Shown here: positions 1-6,125 of the stretch, piece by piece
How the letters are laid out: each line of letters begins with the position of its first letter
How positions within the stretch are numbered: position 1 is the first letter of the stretch
Source: Pelotomaculum sp. UBA5255
GTDB lineage: Bacteria; Bacillota; Desulfotomaculia; Desulfotomaculales; Pelotomaculaceae
NCBI GenBank assembly: GCA_002408725.1
Contig: DHTR01000017.1
Coordinates: 18,426-25,613 of the forward strand
Length of the DNA stretch: 7,188 nt
Direction of reading: 5' to 3'
The notes under the pieces: model-generated
Told to the model about the DNA's origin: nothing
The model's input: only the letters and a program-made list of their open reading frames with translations
Database searches by the model: none
Program-made: the position numbers and the translations under genes

Positions 1-1807
1 GGCAAATGCAGTCCCATTCCACCATTGACAGCTCCTCTTCATCTATGTGCGCTAGATTGTATGACGTAATGATTAAGTCGGTTTCCTGGATGAAGGAGAG
101 AAAGTCAGGGCCCTTCGCCCGCTGGGGGCCATAGTGAAGTTGGGCTTTGAGCCCAGGGGCAAAGCGGGCCAGTTCCTTTTGCCAGTTGCCCATAACCGAG
201 GTCGGACAAATTAGCAGTGAAGGGAGCGCCGGGTTTTCGCTTTCCTTTAGCTTTAACAGGTAGGCAATCCATTGAATTGTTTTGCCGAGGCCCATGTCGT
301 CGGCCAAACAACAACCCAGGCCGAAGCGGCGCAGGAATAACAACCAGGAGGCGCCCGCCTGCTGATATTTTCGAAGAGTGCCCTGGAAGGAAGCTGCAGT
401 TTCCAGAATGGGAATCTGGGCCAGGTTTTTTAATTGCTCAACCATCTGGGCCAGCTGTTCCCCCAGTTCTACCTCGATTTGTAAAGCTTCTTCCGGGTCG
501 GCTCCCTGCTCCTGTTCCGCAGGGGAGGAGGAAGGGGTGAGTAGGTGCAGGTGTAGAATTTCTCCCAGGCTGAGGCCATCATTCTTTCGGATGAATCGCT
601 GAATTTTCTTCAAGAAAGACGGGTCCAGCCGGATCCACTTACCCCGGATCTTAATCAGGCGCCGTTTTGTTTCAACGATTTTTCTGTATTCTGCTTCTGA
701 TAGTTCCAGGTCGCCCACAGCAAGGTTCCAGTCAAATTGTACAAGCTGGCTAATTCCTAACAGGCTTTCTTTACTGGAGCCCACAGAGGAGCGGGTCTTA
801 ATTTTAAGCGAAGGGACCAGCTTTTGTACTTCTTTCCACCATCCGGGTAGAAAGACGGTGTAGCCGGCCTGTGCCATTTGGATGCTGTAGTTGTTAAGAA
901 ATTCCCAGGCCTGGTTCTCACTAAGTTCCCGGTGCAGCCTGACCGTGGTCCCGGGCTCTTTTCCGTTGCTTTCTTCCAGCCACGCACATACTTCTGTCCA
1001 TTTCCGCAGATCCCGTTCAATCCGGCTCCGATAATCCTGCCAGCCCGGCGGCAGCTTATCTTCCCAGCCGGTTTCACCTGGCTCCCAGGCAGCCAGGTGA
1101 TCTGGATCCTGCTTGTCCTGTAATAGAATATTAAGACGCCAGGCGGTGTTGTCTCCTTCCGGTTCAGCCAGTTCCAGGCAGGTTTTGAAAGGCGCGAGGT
1201 CCTGTTTCCAGCCGGCTGCTTCCAGCCAGGTTTCTTCATCCCAGGTTAAAGGCTGGTGGTTGCCCCGGCCCTGATCGGGAGCAAGCACAGGATGGGACGA
1301 CAGGATTTTCTCCCAGGCCCTGCTGATTTCGGGGTTTTGCTCGATCAGATCGTTTATAATCAGGTCGGCCCATTCATTAAAATAAGGCACTTTTAAAAGC
1401 ATCTCGCGGGCGTCTGGAACATGGTCCCATTCCATGCGCCACCCTCTATTGCCTTCCTGCCACTTATCGAAGTCAGGTCTCCAATAGCCGCCGGCCAGGG
1501 CTGCCTTAAGCCGTGGCGCAATTTCCCTGAGCATGGCAATCTCTTCGCTCCAACGCCAGTCCAGTTCTCCGGCCCAGGTTTGCGTGGTGAAGAAATCCAG
1601 GGAGGTCAGGGGGGAGAGGAAAATGGCAGCCCTGCCCTGGTGGCTGACAGGGTCAATAAATGTCCCGTAATAAGAAGATTTGTGTCTGGCAAAAAGCAAG
1701 TGCTGCAATTCATGGAAAACAGCCGCATGTCCTTTGTCCTCGGCCCAGATGATAAAGCCTTTTGCGGGTATCCATTCTGAAAAAACACCGATGCTGTTGT
1801 CCGTCAT
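1..1807 (-). CDS. SNF2-family DNA helicase/translocase, N-terminal 602 residues (3' end outside window)
   Basis: The frame runs open from ATG at 1807 to the left edge; I read every codon and found no stop or frameshift. Residues 1-340 are an N-terminal region unusually rich in tryptophan. About 350-400 (FDWNLAVGD ... LIKIRGKWIRLDP) matches the SNF2-helicase-associated domain (DUF3670). A polar Ser/Glu-rich linker lies near 423-440. The ATPase starts at about 480: LRKYQQAGASWLL, then Walker A ADDMGLGKT (502-510), motif Ia region LLICPTSVMGNW (531-542) and DLIITSYN (577-584). The window ends at EWDCIC, just before the expected DEAQ/DEGH motif II. Family members are about 900-1100 residues, so roughly 300-500 are missing, including motifs II-VI. 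It should be an ATP-driven duplex-DNA translocase in the cytoplasm. The ATG lies 2 bases after the stop of the SWIM gene; a GAAGGGAA stretch at 1821-1828 is a distant Shine-Dalgarno, so coupled translation is likely. It resembles B. subtilis YwqA; target and role are unknown. Confidence 0.95.
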   Translation of the reverse strand, partial: MTDNSIGVFSEWIPAKGFIIWAEDKGHAAVFHELQHLLFARHKSSYYGTFIDPVSHQGRAAIFLSPLTSLDFFTTQTWAGELDWRWSEEIAMLREIAPRLKAALAGGYWRPDFDKWQEGNRGWRMEWDHVPDAREMLLKVPYFNEWADLIINDLIEQNPEISRAWEKILSSHPVLAPDQGRGNHQPLTWDEETWLEAAGWKQDLAPFKTCLELAEPEGDNTAWRLNILLQDKQDPDHLAAWEPGETGWEDKLPPGWQDYRSRIERDLRKWTEVCAWLEESNGKEPGTTVRLHRELSENQAWEFLNNYSIQMAQAGYTVFLPGWWKEVQKLVPSLKIKTRSSVGSSKESLLGISQLVQFDWNLAVGDLELSEAEYRKIVETKRRLIKIRGKWIRLDPSFLKKIQRFIRKNDGLSLGEILHLHLLTPSSSPAEQEQGADPEEALQIEVELGEQLAQMVEQLKNLAQIPILETAASFQGTLRKYQQAGASWLLFLRRFGLGCCLADDMGLGKTIQWIAYLLKLKESENPALPSLLICPTSVMGNWQKELARFAPGLKAQLHYGPQRAKGPDFLSFIQETDLIITSYNLAHIDEEELSMVEWDCIC

Positions 1808-1809
1808 AA

Positions 1810-3405
1810 CTAAATTAACTTTCCCTTCTGCAATTCTTCCCTAAACGCCCTCAGACGCTGGTGGCGCAAAACCAGGCGGGAGATGAATGTCTTCCACTCC
1901 CCGGACATCTTTTGCCGGTTATAAAGGCTTCTTATTTTTTTGAGCACTTTCACTGCGTCCTGGTAAGCTTTGCGGTTTTTCTCCCCGATCAGCCTGGCTG
2001 CCCACTGGTGGTAAAGCGGCATGAGAACGGCCGGCTCCCGTGACTCCAGGTGCCGCAGGGCACTTTTGTTTGTGCTCTCCCAGGTATGGCAGCGGTAGCA
2101 TATATTTAATTCAGCCCATTCTCTGTACAGCCCTGCCTCCAGAAGGTACTCTGCATAAAAGTTGAAACTGCGGGGAAGCCAGGATCTGACAAGCTTCATG
2201 AAGTCCTCCCCGGCGGCGCTGTTCTTGGCTGCCAGGACGCAGTAGTAGCAGATATCTTCAAGAACAAAAAGATTTGCTTCTTTTACACTGGGAGCCAACC
2301 AAAGGAGCCAGGCCAGGAGATTGTCCCAGGCTTTCGCTCCGGCAAGATACTCAAGGTAAAAGAGCATGTCTTCAATGCGCTGCCCCTTTAGATTTCGCAG
2401 CACAGCCTGGGCCTCCTCGATCCTGCCCCCCGCCATTTTCAGACTGGCGAGTCCCAGGGCCGCATGATAATAACACTGCGAGGTTTTTTCGAGCTCCTGC
2501 ATTAATTTTTCCAGGCAAACGGTCTCTTTTTCCCGCCCGTCCTGGTTGTCAAGAAAAGTAACGCAGATCAGGCGGTAGATGAGTTGCCAGTCAAAAAGCG
2601 GAGTTTTCTTCCGAAAAAGGTGTTCCCGGACTATTTCCACGGCTTTTTGAAAAAACAGCCGGTATTTTCCCCGCTGTTTAAAGGACAGTATTGAGGTCAG
2701 GGCCTGGCTGAAGGTTTCTTCAATTTCTTCGATTTGATAGCTGTCCAGGTAAGAGAGTTTGGCATCATCTTTGGTTCGTTTTTCCAACTGTGTCATAAGA
2801 AACAGGTAACTATGAAACCGGTATATTTCTTTGTTAAAAAAAGGCCAATTTTTGCTGTGAGCAAGTACATCCCCGGTAAAGCCGTCATATAGCCGAGCTA
2901 GAAAATATAATTCACCCTCATAATAACCCTGGTAATGTTGATAAGAACATTCTTTGGATTCTCTGAGCCGGTTGTACACGAATTCAAGGTACTCGTACCA
3001 GAGTTCAACCGGCCCCTCCATGACAGGGTCGGAAACGGGTTTTGGCGCCTGGGAGGGAATTTGGGGAGGGGTTTTTTTGCCTGTTTTTAAGCTGCCTTTT
3101 GAAAAGCTTTCACTTTGCACCAGCCGGGGATTGTAGCAATGAAAAAACACTGCAGCTATATGTTCGCAGAGCTGTTTTTTGACACAAGTGCATTTACTTT
3201 GAGAGAAGTTATCAACGTGTAATGTGACAGTGTACATTTTATCGTCACTGACTGTGGAGTAAATCCTCGGCCCAAATTCCTTGACCCATTTGACCCGGCC
3301 TTGCTGGTAATATTCCCATCCTTTTTGATAGATCACCGGGTCCAGACACCGGTTTGCCTCATCGATGATTGTGAAGTTCTCTTTAAAAATTTGTTCCTTA
3401 TTCAT
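1810..3405 (-). CDS. SWIM zinc-finger protein, partner of the SNF2 helicase
   Basis: A 531-residue soluble protein. Near the N-terminus it carries a SWIM zinc finger, CTC-x5-CEH, with C72, C74, C80 and H82 as the probable zinc ligands (codons within 3160-3192). Before it comes a typical SWIM-protein lead-in (RCLDPVIYQKGWEYYQQGRVKWV, residues 19-41 in part). The rest (about 110-531) has no motif I recognise; it is helical, rich in Leu, Tyr and Trp, with TPR-like stretches such as residues 310-345 (YHAALGLASLKMAGG, then EEAQAVLRNL). SWIM domains are known to associate with SWI2/SNF2 ATPases in bacteria, often fused in one chain; here they are separate genes. The start is ATG, with TAGGA at 3416-3420 giving a weak but well-spaced ribosome binding site. 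The TAG stop is 2 bases from the helicase ATG, so the two form one operon. It probably binds nucleic acid or protein and steers the helicase; that is inference. It resembles B. subtilis YwqB. Confidence 0.9.
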   Translation of the reverse strand: MNKEQIFKENFTIIDEANRCLDPVIYQKGWEYYQQGRVKWVKEFGPRIYSTVSDDKMYTVTLHVDNFSQSKCTCVKKQLCEHIAAVFFHCYNPRLVQSESFSKGSLKTGKKTPPQIPSQAPKPVSDPVMEGPVELWYEYLEFVYNRLRESKECSYQHYQGYYEGELYFLARLYDGFTGDVLAHSKNWPFFNKEIYRFHSYLFLMTQLEKRTKDDAKLSYLDSYQIEEIEETFSQALTSILSFKQRGKYRLFFQKAVEIVREHLFRKKTPLFDWQLIYRLICVTFLDNQDGREKETVCLEKLMQELEKTSQCYYHAALGLASLKMAGGRIEEAQAVLRNLKGQRIEDMLFYLEYLAGAKAWDNLLAWLLWLAPSVKEANLFVLEDICYYCVLAAKNSAAGEDFMKLVRSWLPRSFNFYAEYLLEAGLYREWAELNICYRCHTWESTNKSALRHLESREPAVLMPLYHQWAARLIGEKNRKAYQDAVKVLKKIRSLYNRQKMSGEWKTFISRLVLRHQRLRAFREELQKGKLI

Positions 3406-3428
3406 AATTCAAACATCCTAATCATTAT

Positions 3429-3458
3429 GTACGTCCTGCCGGTTGACCGTGGCAGTAC
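3429..3458 (-). repeat. Leader inverted repeat upstream of the SWIM gene
   Basis: CTGCC at 3436-3440 pairs with GGCAG at 3451-3455 across a 10-base loop, and GTA at 3429-3431 can extend the stem with TAC at 3456-3458 across a 4-base bulge. It lies inside the proposed leader, between the candidate transcription start and the ribosome binding site. It could be an RNA hairpin or an operator, but the stem is short and there is no T-run, so it is not a terminator. Confidence 0.25.
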
Positions 3459-3473
3459 TTTCCGGGTGTTTCT

Positions 3474-3502
3474 ATTATAAAACTTAGTTTACCATAAATC
3501 CG
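3474..3502 (-). promoter_or_regulatory. Candidate promoter of the SWIM-SNF2 operon
   Basis: Reading the minus strand, a perfect TATAAT -10 hexamer lies at 3474-3479, about 70 bases upstream of the SWIM ATG. The -35 position 17 bases further upstream (3497-3502) reads CGGATT, which is a poor match to TTGACA. Transcription would start near 3467 and give a leader of about 60 bases. It is plausible as a sigma-A promoter needing help, but the -35 is weak. Confidence 0.4.
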
Positions 3503-3597
3503 GGCAGGTGTTATAAAAACGTCCCTATTCTGCTCCTGCTGCGACGCTCCATTGCTCATATAAACGGACTTAGATAATATTTAAAGTTTGTTTATGA

Positions 3598-3798
3598 TCA
3601 TTGCCGCAAGCTGACCTGGTCCATGACCAGTCGGTAGAATTCACGCCAGTCACCGGATAGGCGGCTCAAGTCCCGTTGGTCGGACGGCGTCGGCCGGCTG
3701 GGACCGCCGGTGGTCTTTTTCAGCGCGGCGGCGGAGGAACTGGTATGCCTCGCATCCTGGCATTCTTTCTTCTTTTTCTCCTTCTTTTTTCTCCCCAC
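3598..3798 (-). CDS. Small lysine-rich basic protein of unknown function (66 residues, GTG start)
   Basis: I do not recognise this protein. It begins with a lysine cluster (GRKKKEKKKKE, residues 2-12), continues through a Ser/Thr/Pro/Ala-rich middle (about 18-40), and ends in a likely amphipathic helix, GDWREFYRLVMDQV (49-62). One cysteine, no signal peptide, no membrane segment. The case for a real gene rests on the translation signals: AAGGAGG at 3806-3812 lies 7 bases from the GTG at 3798, close to the ideal Shine-Dalgarno. The stop is TGA. The basic, partly disordered composition would fit a nucleic-acid- or ribosome-associated protein, but that is only a composition argument. It sits alone between the nitroreductase terminator and the SWIM-SNF2 operon, 192 bases before the SWIM ATG, with no clear terminator after it. 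It could therefore be co-transcribed with SWIM-SNF2. The alternative is a short spurious frame. Confidence 0.6.
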   Translation of the reverse strand: MGRKKKEKKKKECQDARHTSSSAAALKKTTGGPSRPTPSDQRDLSRLSGDWREFYRLVMDQVSLRQ

Positions 3799-3805
3799 TT
3801 TCTTG

Positions 3806-3812
3806 CCTCCTT
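3806..3812 (-). promoter_or_regulatory. Strong Shine-Dalgarno deciding the GTG start of the small ORF
   Basis: The minus strand reads AAGGAGG, then seven bases (CAAGAAA), then GTG. This fits the anti-Shine-Dalgarno sequence very well with ideal spacing and is the main reason to accept both the small gene and its non-ATG start. Confidence 0.7.
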
Positions 3813-3839
3813 ATGACGCCTGTTCAATCTGACCGTCAT
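3813..3839. repeat. Inverted repeat directly upstream of the small ORF's ribosome binding site
   Basis: ATGACG at 3813-3818 and CGTCAT at 3834-3839 are exact inverted repeats with a 15-base spacer. The left arm abuts the AAGGAGG. If transcribed, the hairpin would sit next to the ribosome binding site and could affect translation; it could equally be a protein-binding site or chance. Confidence 0.3.
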
Positions 3840-3876
3840 CTTTGCGGGCAGACCCACCGGCTGGATTTGGGCGAAA

Positions 3877-3898
3877 TTGTCGCTAGAAAACTAGACAA
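3877..3898. repeat. Composite palindrome (TTGT-CG-CTAG-AAAA-CTAG-ACAA)
   Basis: CTAG at 3883-3886 and CTAG at 3891-3894 flank AAAA. TTGT at 3877-3880 and ACAA at 3895-3898 extend the symmetry across a 2-base bulge. It lies about 80-100 bases upstream of the small ORF, where its promoter would be expected, so it may be an operator. No convincing -35/-10 pair is visible beside it; the best -10 is GACAAT at 3876-3881. Confidence 0.3.
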
Positions 3899-3928
3899 CA
3901 AAAAAGCAGAATTAATTAGCGATCGTAC

Positions 3929-3962
3929 AGGCTAATAATTCCTCAAGATCCGGTTCTAGCCT
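3929..3962. repeat. Short inverted repeat in the gap before the nitroreductase terminator
   Basis: AGGCTA at 3929-3934 is matched by TAGCCT at 3957-3962 with a 22-base loop. It has no T-run and no obvious inner stem. Apart from this and the neighbouring palindromes, I see no gene between 3813 and 3992. Confidence 0.2.
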
Positions 3963-3992
3963 TCTGGCAACGCAACAATATTTAACACCTAG

Positions 3993-4033
3993 AAAAAAAG
4001 CCGGTCCTTTGAAAAAGGGGTCCGGCTTTTTTT
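3993..4033 (-). terminator. Factor-independent terminator after the nitroreductase gene
   Basis: AAAAAAAGCCGG at 3993-4004 pairs with CCGGCTTTTTTT at 4022-4033. Inside it, CCTTT (4006-4010) can pair with AAAGG (4014-4018). On the minus strand the GC-rich stem is followed by seven Ts. It begins 12 bases past the nitroreductase stop. Because the A-run and T-run are symmetrical it could also work on plus-strand transcripts, although no plus-strand gene precedes it. Confidence 0.9.
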
Positions 4034-4045
4034 CTCACATTAGAC

Positions 4046-4660
4046 TCACTCAAACCCGATCCAGCGAATTTTTTCGCCCTTCCGGGGCGGGGCCGGCGGA
4101 TTCTGGTCGGGATAGCCGATGGGAGTGATCGAAACAAGTTCCTGGTCCTTTATACCCATAAAATCGTTGATTTCATCTTCCACGTACTTGGGGGCGGTCA
4201 TCCAGCAAGTACCTAACCCTTTTTCTTTGGCGAGTAAAAGGATATTTTGAAATAGGGCGGAGGCGCTCAAGAGGGTGGTGAAACGGTCGTATTCTCTCTG
4301 GTGTCTTTCCAGACCGCTCATATCCGGGTGTAGCTCCGGGATGTTTTTCGGTATATAAACCAGCAATACTACCGGCGCCCCACCAAGGTTCTTGAAGAAC
4401 TGCAGGGTGATCTTCACCATTTTTTCCGGGAATATTTTTTCAAGGCGCGGTTTTAAATACTTGACGGTCTCCGCAATCACCTCCAGGAGTGCATCCTTCT
4501 TTTCACCCCTTACTGCTATGATCTCCCATTTTTGCCGGTTGGTACCCGAAGGAGCCCACAGGGCATCTTCAAGTATTTCTTTTAAAAGATCTGCAGGGAT
4601 TTCCTTGTTCTCGTACTTTCGTATGCTTCGCCTTTCCTTGATAGCTTCACGGAGATTCAT
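4046..4660 (-). CDS. Nitroreductase-family FMN-dependent oxidoreductase
   Basis: A 204-residue cytoplasmic flavoprotein of the nitroreductase fold, normal length for the family and expected to be a homodimer using NAD(P)H. The FMN-phosphate-binding signature is RRSIRKY at residues 10-16. The second conserved block is APSGTNRQKWEIIAV (36-50), equivalent to the usual PSG-x-N-x-Q-x-W. The flavin-contacting C-terminal half has ALFQNILLLAKEKGLGTCWM (135-154) and the closing ITPIGYPDQNPPAPPRK (178-194). The family reduces nitro groups, quinones, flavins or enones, and the true substrate cannot be read from sequence. The ATG is fixed by GGGGAGG at 4668-4674, 7 bases upstream. It has its own promoter but also follows the permease gene by 108 bases without a visible terminator, so both modes of transcription are possible. 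The terminator just downstream ends the unit. Confidence 0.93.
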   Translation of the reverse strand: MNLREAIKERRSIRKYENKEIPADLLKEILEDALWAPSGTNRQKWEIIAVRGEKKDALLEVIAETVKYLKPRLEKIFPEKMVKITLQFFKNLGGAPVVLLVYIPKNIPELHPDMSGLERHQREYDRFTTLLSASALFQNILLLAKEKGLGTCWMTAPKYVEDEINDFMGIKDQELVSITPIGYPDQNPPAPPRKGEKIRWIGFE

Positions 4661-4674
4661 TTTTCTGCCTCCCC

Positions 4675-4737
4675 TTGTCTAAGTTTTCATTATCATTGTA
4701 AAATCCTTTACTTGCAGCTGTCAACTTATTTAGACAA
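4675..4737. promoter_or_regulatory. Inverted repeat pair flanking the nitroreductase promoter (possible operator)
   Basis: TTGTCTAA at 4675-4682 and TTAGACAA at 4730-4737 are perfect 8-base inverted repeats. One lies just upstream of the -35, the other between the transcription start and the ribosome binding site. Such paired sites could be bound by one repressor or bring two dimers together. The regulator is not in the window. The stretch covering the -10 also has a marginal Fur-box likeness (see findings). Confidence 0.4.
4695..4724 (-). promoter_or_regulatory. Promoter of the nitroreductase gene
   Basis: On the minus strand a perfect TTGACA -35 (4719-4724) is followed, after an 18-base spacer, by TACAAT (4695-4700) as the -10. 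Transcription would start near 4688, leaving a leader of about 28 bases before the ATG. This is the best sigma-A-like promoter in the window. Confidence 0.75.
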
Positions 4738-4768
4738 AATTCAACCTTTAAGAATCGTCCCCCGGGGA

Positions 4769-6082
4769 TTATCCTGGCTGGGCGCAAGATAATTTGTGGT
4801 TCCGGTACACAATGTGTTCCAAAAAAAACACCGCCAGTACACCTACCACGAAACCGTTACCCAATAAGGGTCTTAGAAAAACAGGAAAGGTCTCCAGAAC
4901 TTCTCCCGGTAAAAAGGAAATCACTATTCCCAGCATAAAAGGCAGCCCCATGATCAGTCCGTCATCAAACCCAATTTTAACGGAACTAAAGGCCACCATC
5001 AGTCCGGCGGAGATCTGGGAACACATCACATAGACCAGTACGCTGCCGATCACCACCCGGGGGATCACATCGATAAATGCGGTTGCCGGCGGAAAGAAAG
5101 AAACGGCCAGCAGACCCAGGGCAGCGGGTACCAGGGTATACCTGGAGGCGCAGTTAGTGGGTACGATGACCCCGGGGCTGATCGAATAGTTGACCACCCC
5201 AACAACACCCAGCAAACCAGATAGTCCGTTGAAAAGTCCGGTTAGAGACAACCCTCTGGTAATCCTTTGTTTCATCAGATCCGGTTTGATCACTTCGCCC
5301 ACGGCTTGAATAGAACCTAAATCGTTGATGGAAAGGGCCAAAAAACAGATAAGAAAGGATAACACCACCGCCGGGTCCACCACAAGCTGAAAATCTAAAA
5401 GGTTGAAAAACGGCGCCGAGAAACTAACAAGCTCACTGTGTTCTCGACCCAACTGGTTCGGAAAAAACAAAAAGTAGACCAGGCTTCCCGCAAATATGGA
5501 CCAGATAATGATGGTTGATTTCCAAATCCCCGTCAGGTATCTGCCGGACACAAACATACAAAGGAGAAAGACAAGGGCAAAAGTGAGATTGAAAAGCGAA
5601 GACGCCTGCATTACCGGAGCAGTGATCAGATTCATAATAGTCGGCGCCATGGTGAAAGCGATCAAGATCAGGACTACGGCAATCACCCGGGGGGTGAATA
5701 ATCTTTTTAAATAGCCGAAAAGCCCGGTAACCGCAACCAGGAAAAGAACAATGCCGCCGATCATGATCGAGGAATAAACAGTGTGCAGATCGCTTCCACT
5801 GCTCGCCACAATTCCCACCAGTAGCACTGCGGCCGGTCCCATGATCAGCGGCAGCCGGTGCCCCCAGAGCACCTGGACCAAAAGGGCCAGCGCCGTTACA
5901 AAAAATGTTTTTTGCATATAGACTACCTGATCGGTAAAACTGCTGTAATGAAAACCGGCCACCACTTTCCCGATGATAATAATTGAGGGAACCAAAATAG
6001 CCAGCCACTGCAAACTTAAAAGAATAAGCTCCAACGGGGGCGGAACATCGTCAAGTCCATATTTGAAAGCAATCTTGCCCAA
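4769..6082 (-). CDS. Divergent NCS2-family (uracil/xanthine permease-like) membrane transporter
   Basis: A 437-residue, very hydrophobic protein with about 12-14 membrane segments, normal length for NCS2 nucleobase:cation symporters. Family landmarks are the N-terminal YGLDDVPPP (8-16), the TM1 block LSLQWLAILVP (22-32), a GPAAVLL half-helix region (82-88), the TM8 block INDLGSIQAVGEV (252-264), the TM10 region NYSISPGVIVPTNCASRY (298-315) and IPRVVIGSVLVYVM (340-353). The residues that bind substrate in UraA/XanQ are not conserved: the TM1 His is W26, the TM8 Glu is N253, and the TM10 acidic/Asn position falls at I301-S302. The substrate may therefore not be uracil or xanthine. The start is TTG, chosen because AAGGTGAG lies just upstream (6086-6093) and no in-frame ATG occurs before residue 56, already inside the membrane domain. 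The gene has its own promoter and is followed by the nitroreductase gene with no clear terminator between them. Confidence 0.9.
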   Translation of the reverse strand: MGKIAFKYGLDDVPPPLELILLSLQWLAILVPSIIIIGKVVAGFHYSSFTDQVVYMQKTFFVTALALLVQVLWGHRLPLIMGPAAVLLVGIVASSGSDLHTVYSSIMIGGIVLFLVAVTGLFGYLKRLFTPRVIAVVLILIAFTMAPTIMNLITAPVMQASSLFNLTFALVFLLCMFVSGRYLTGIWKSTIIIWSIFAGSLVYFLFFPNQLGREHSELVSFSAPFFNLLDFQLVVDPAVVLSFLICFLALSINDLGSIQAVGEVIKPDLMKQRITRGLSLTGLFNGLSGLLGVVGVVNYSISPGVIVPTNCASRYTLVPAALGLLAVSFFPPATAFIDVIPRVVIGSVLVYVMCSQISAGLMVAFSSVKIGFDDGLIMGLPFMLGIVISFLPGEVLETFPVFLRPLLGNGFVVGVLAVFFLEHIVYRNHKLSCAQPG

Positions 6083-6101
6083 AGTCTCACCTTCCGTGCA
6101 G

Positions 6102-6125
6102 ATAATAATAGTATTTTATTATTAT
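6102..6125. repeat. 9-bp perfect inverted repeat over the permease promoter start region
   Basis: ATAATAATA at 6102-6110 and TATTATTAT at 6117-6125 are exact inverted repeats separated by 6 bases. The repeat covers the -10 hexamer and the start point, so it fits an operator better than an RNA hairpin. The sequence is low-complexity AT, which makes chance symmetry more likely. Confidence 0.4.

Noticed and set aside
217..602. Plus-strand frames opposite the helicase ATPase region
   Set aside because: They lie antisense to the Walker A and motif Ia coding region, are Pro/Arg-rich and have no domain I recognise.
757..1239. 160-residue minus-strand frame inside the helicase region
   Set aside because: It is out of frame with the continuous 602-codon SNF2 frame, which carries recognisable motifs; its Lys/Arg/Pro/Trp-rich composition is typical of a shadow frame.
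1421..1780. 119-residue plus-strand frame antisense to the helicase N-terminus
   Set aside because: No supporting Shine-Dalgarno or domain is seen, and the opposite strand is fully explained by the helicase.
561..2332. Recurrent CCCAGGC octamer-like words across the helicase and SWIM genes, considered as an uptake- or Chi-like repeat
   Set aside because: Several copies are AWE/AWD codons in the same frame in tryptophan-rich proteins, and spacing and flanks vary, so codon content explains most of them.
3444..3836. TGACCGT occurring at 3444-3450 and 3830-3836, upstream of two genes
   Set aside because: A repeated heptamer within about 400 bases is expected several times by chance.
4758..4768. 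TCCCCCGGGGA just after the permease stop, considered as a terminator
   Set aside because: The palindrome leaves no loop for a hairpin and no T-run follows on the minus strand.
5433..6008. 191-residue minus-strand frame inside the permease
   Set aside because: It is a shifted shadow of the permease; the Cys/His/Gly-rich product has no family features, while the overlapping frame has full NCS2 topology.
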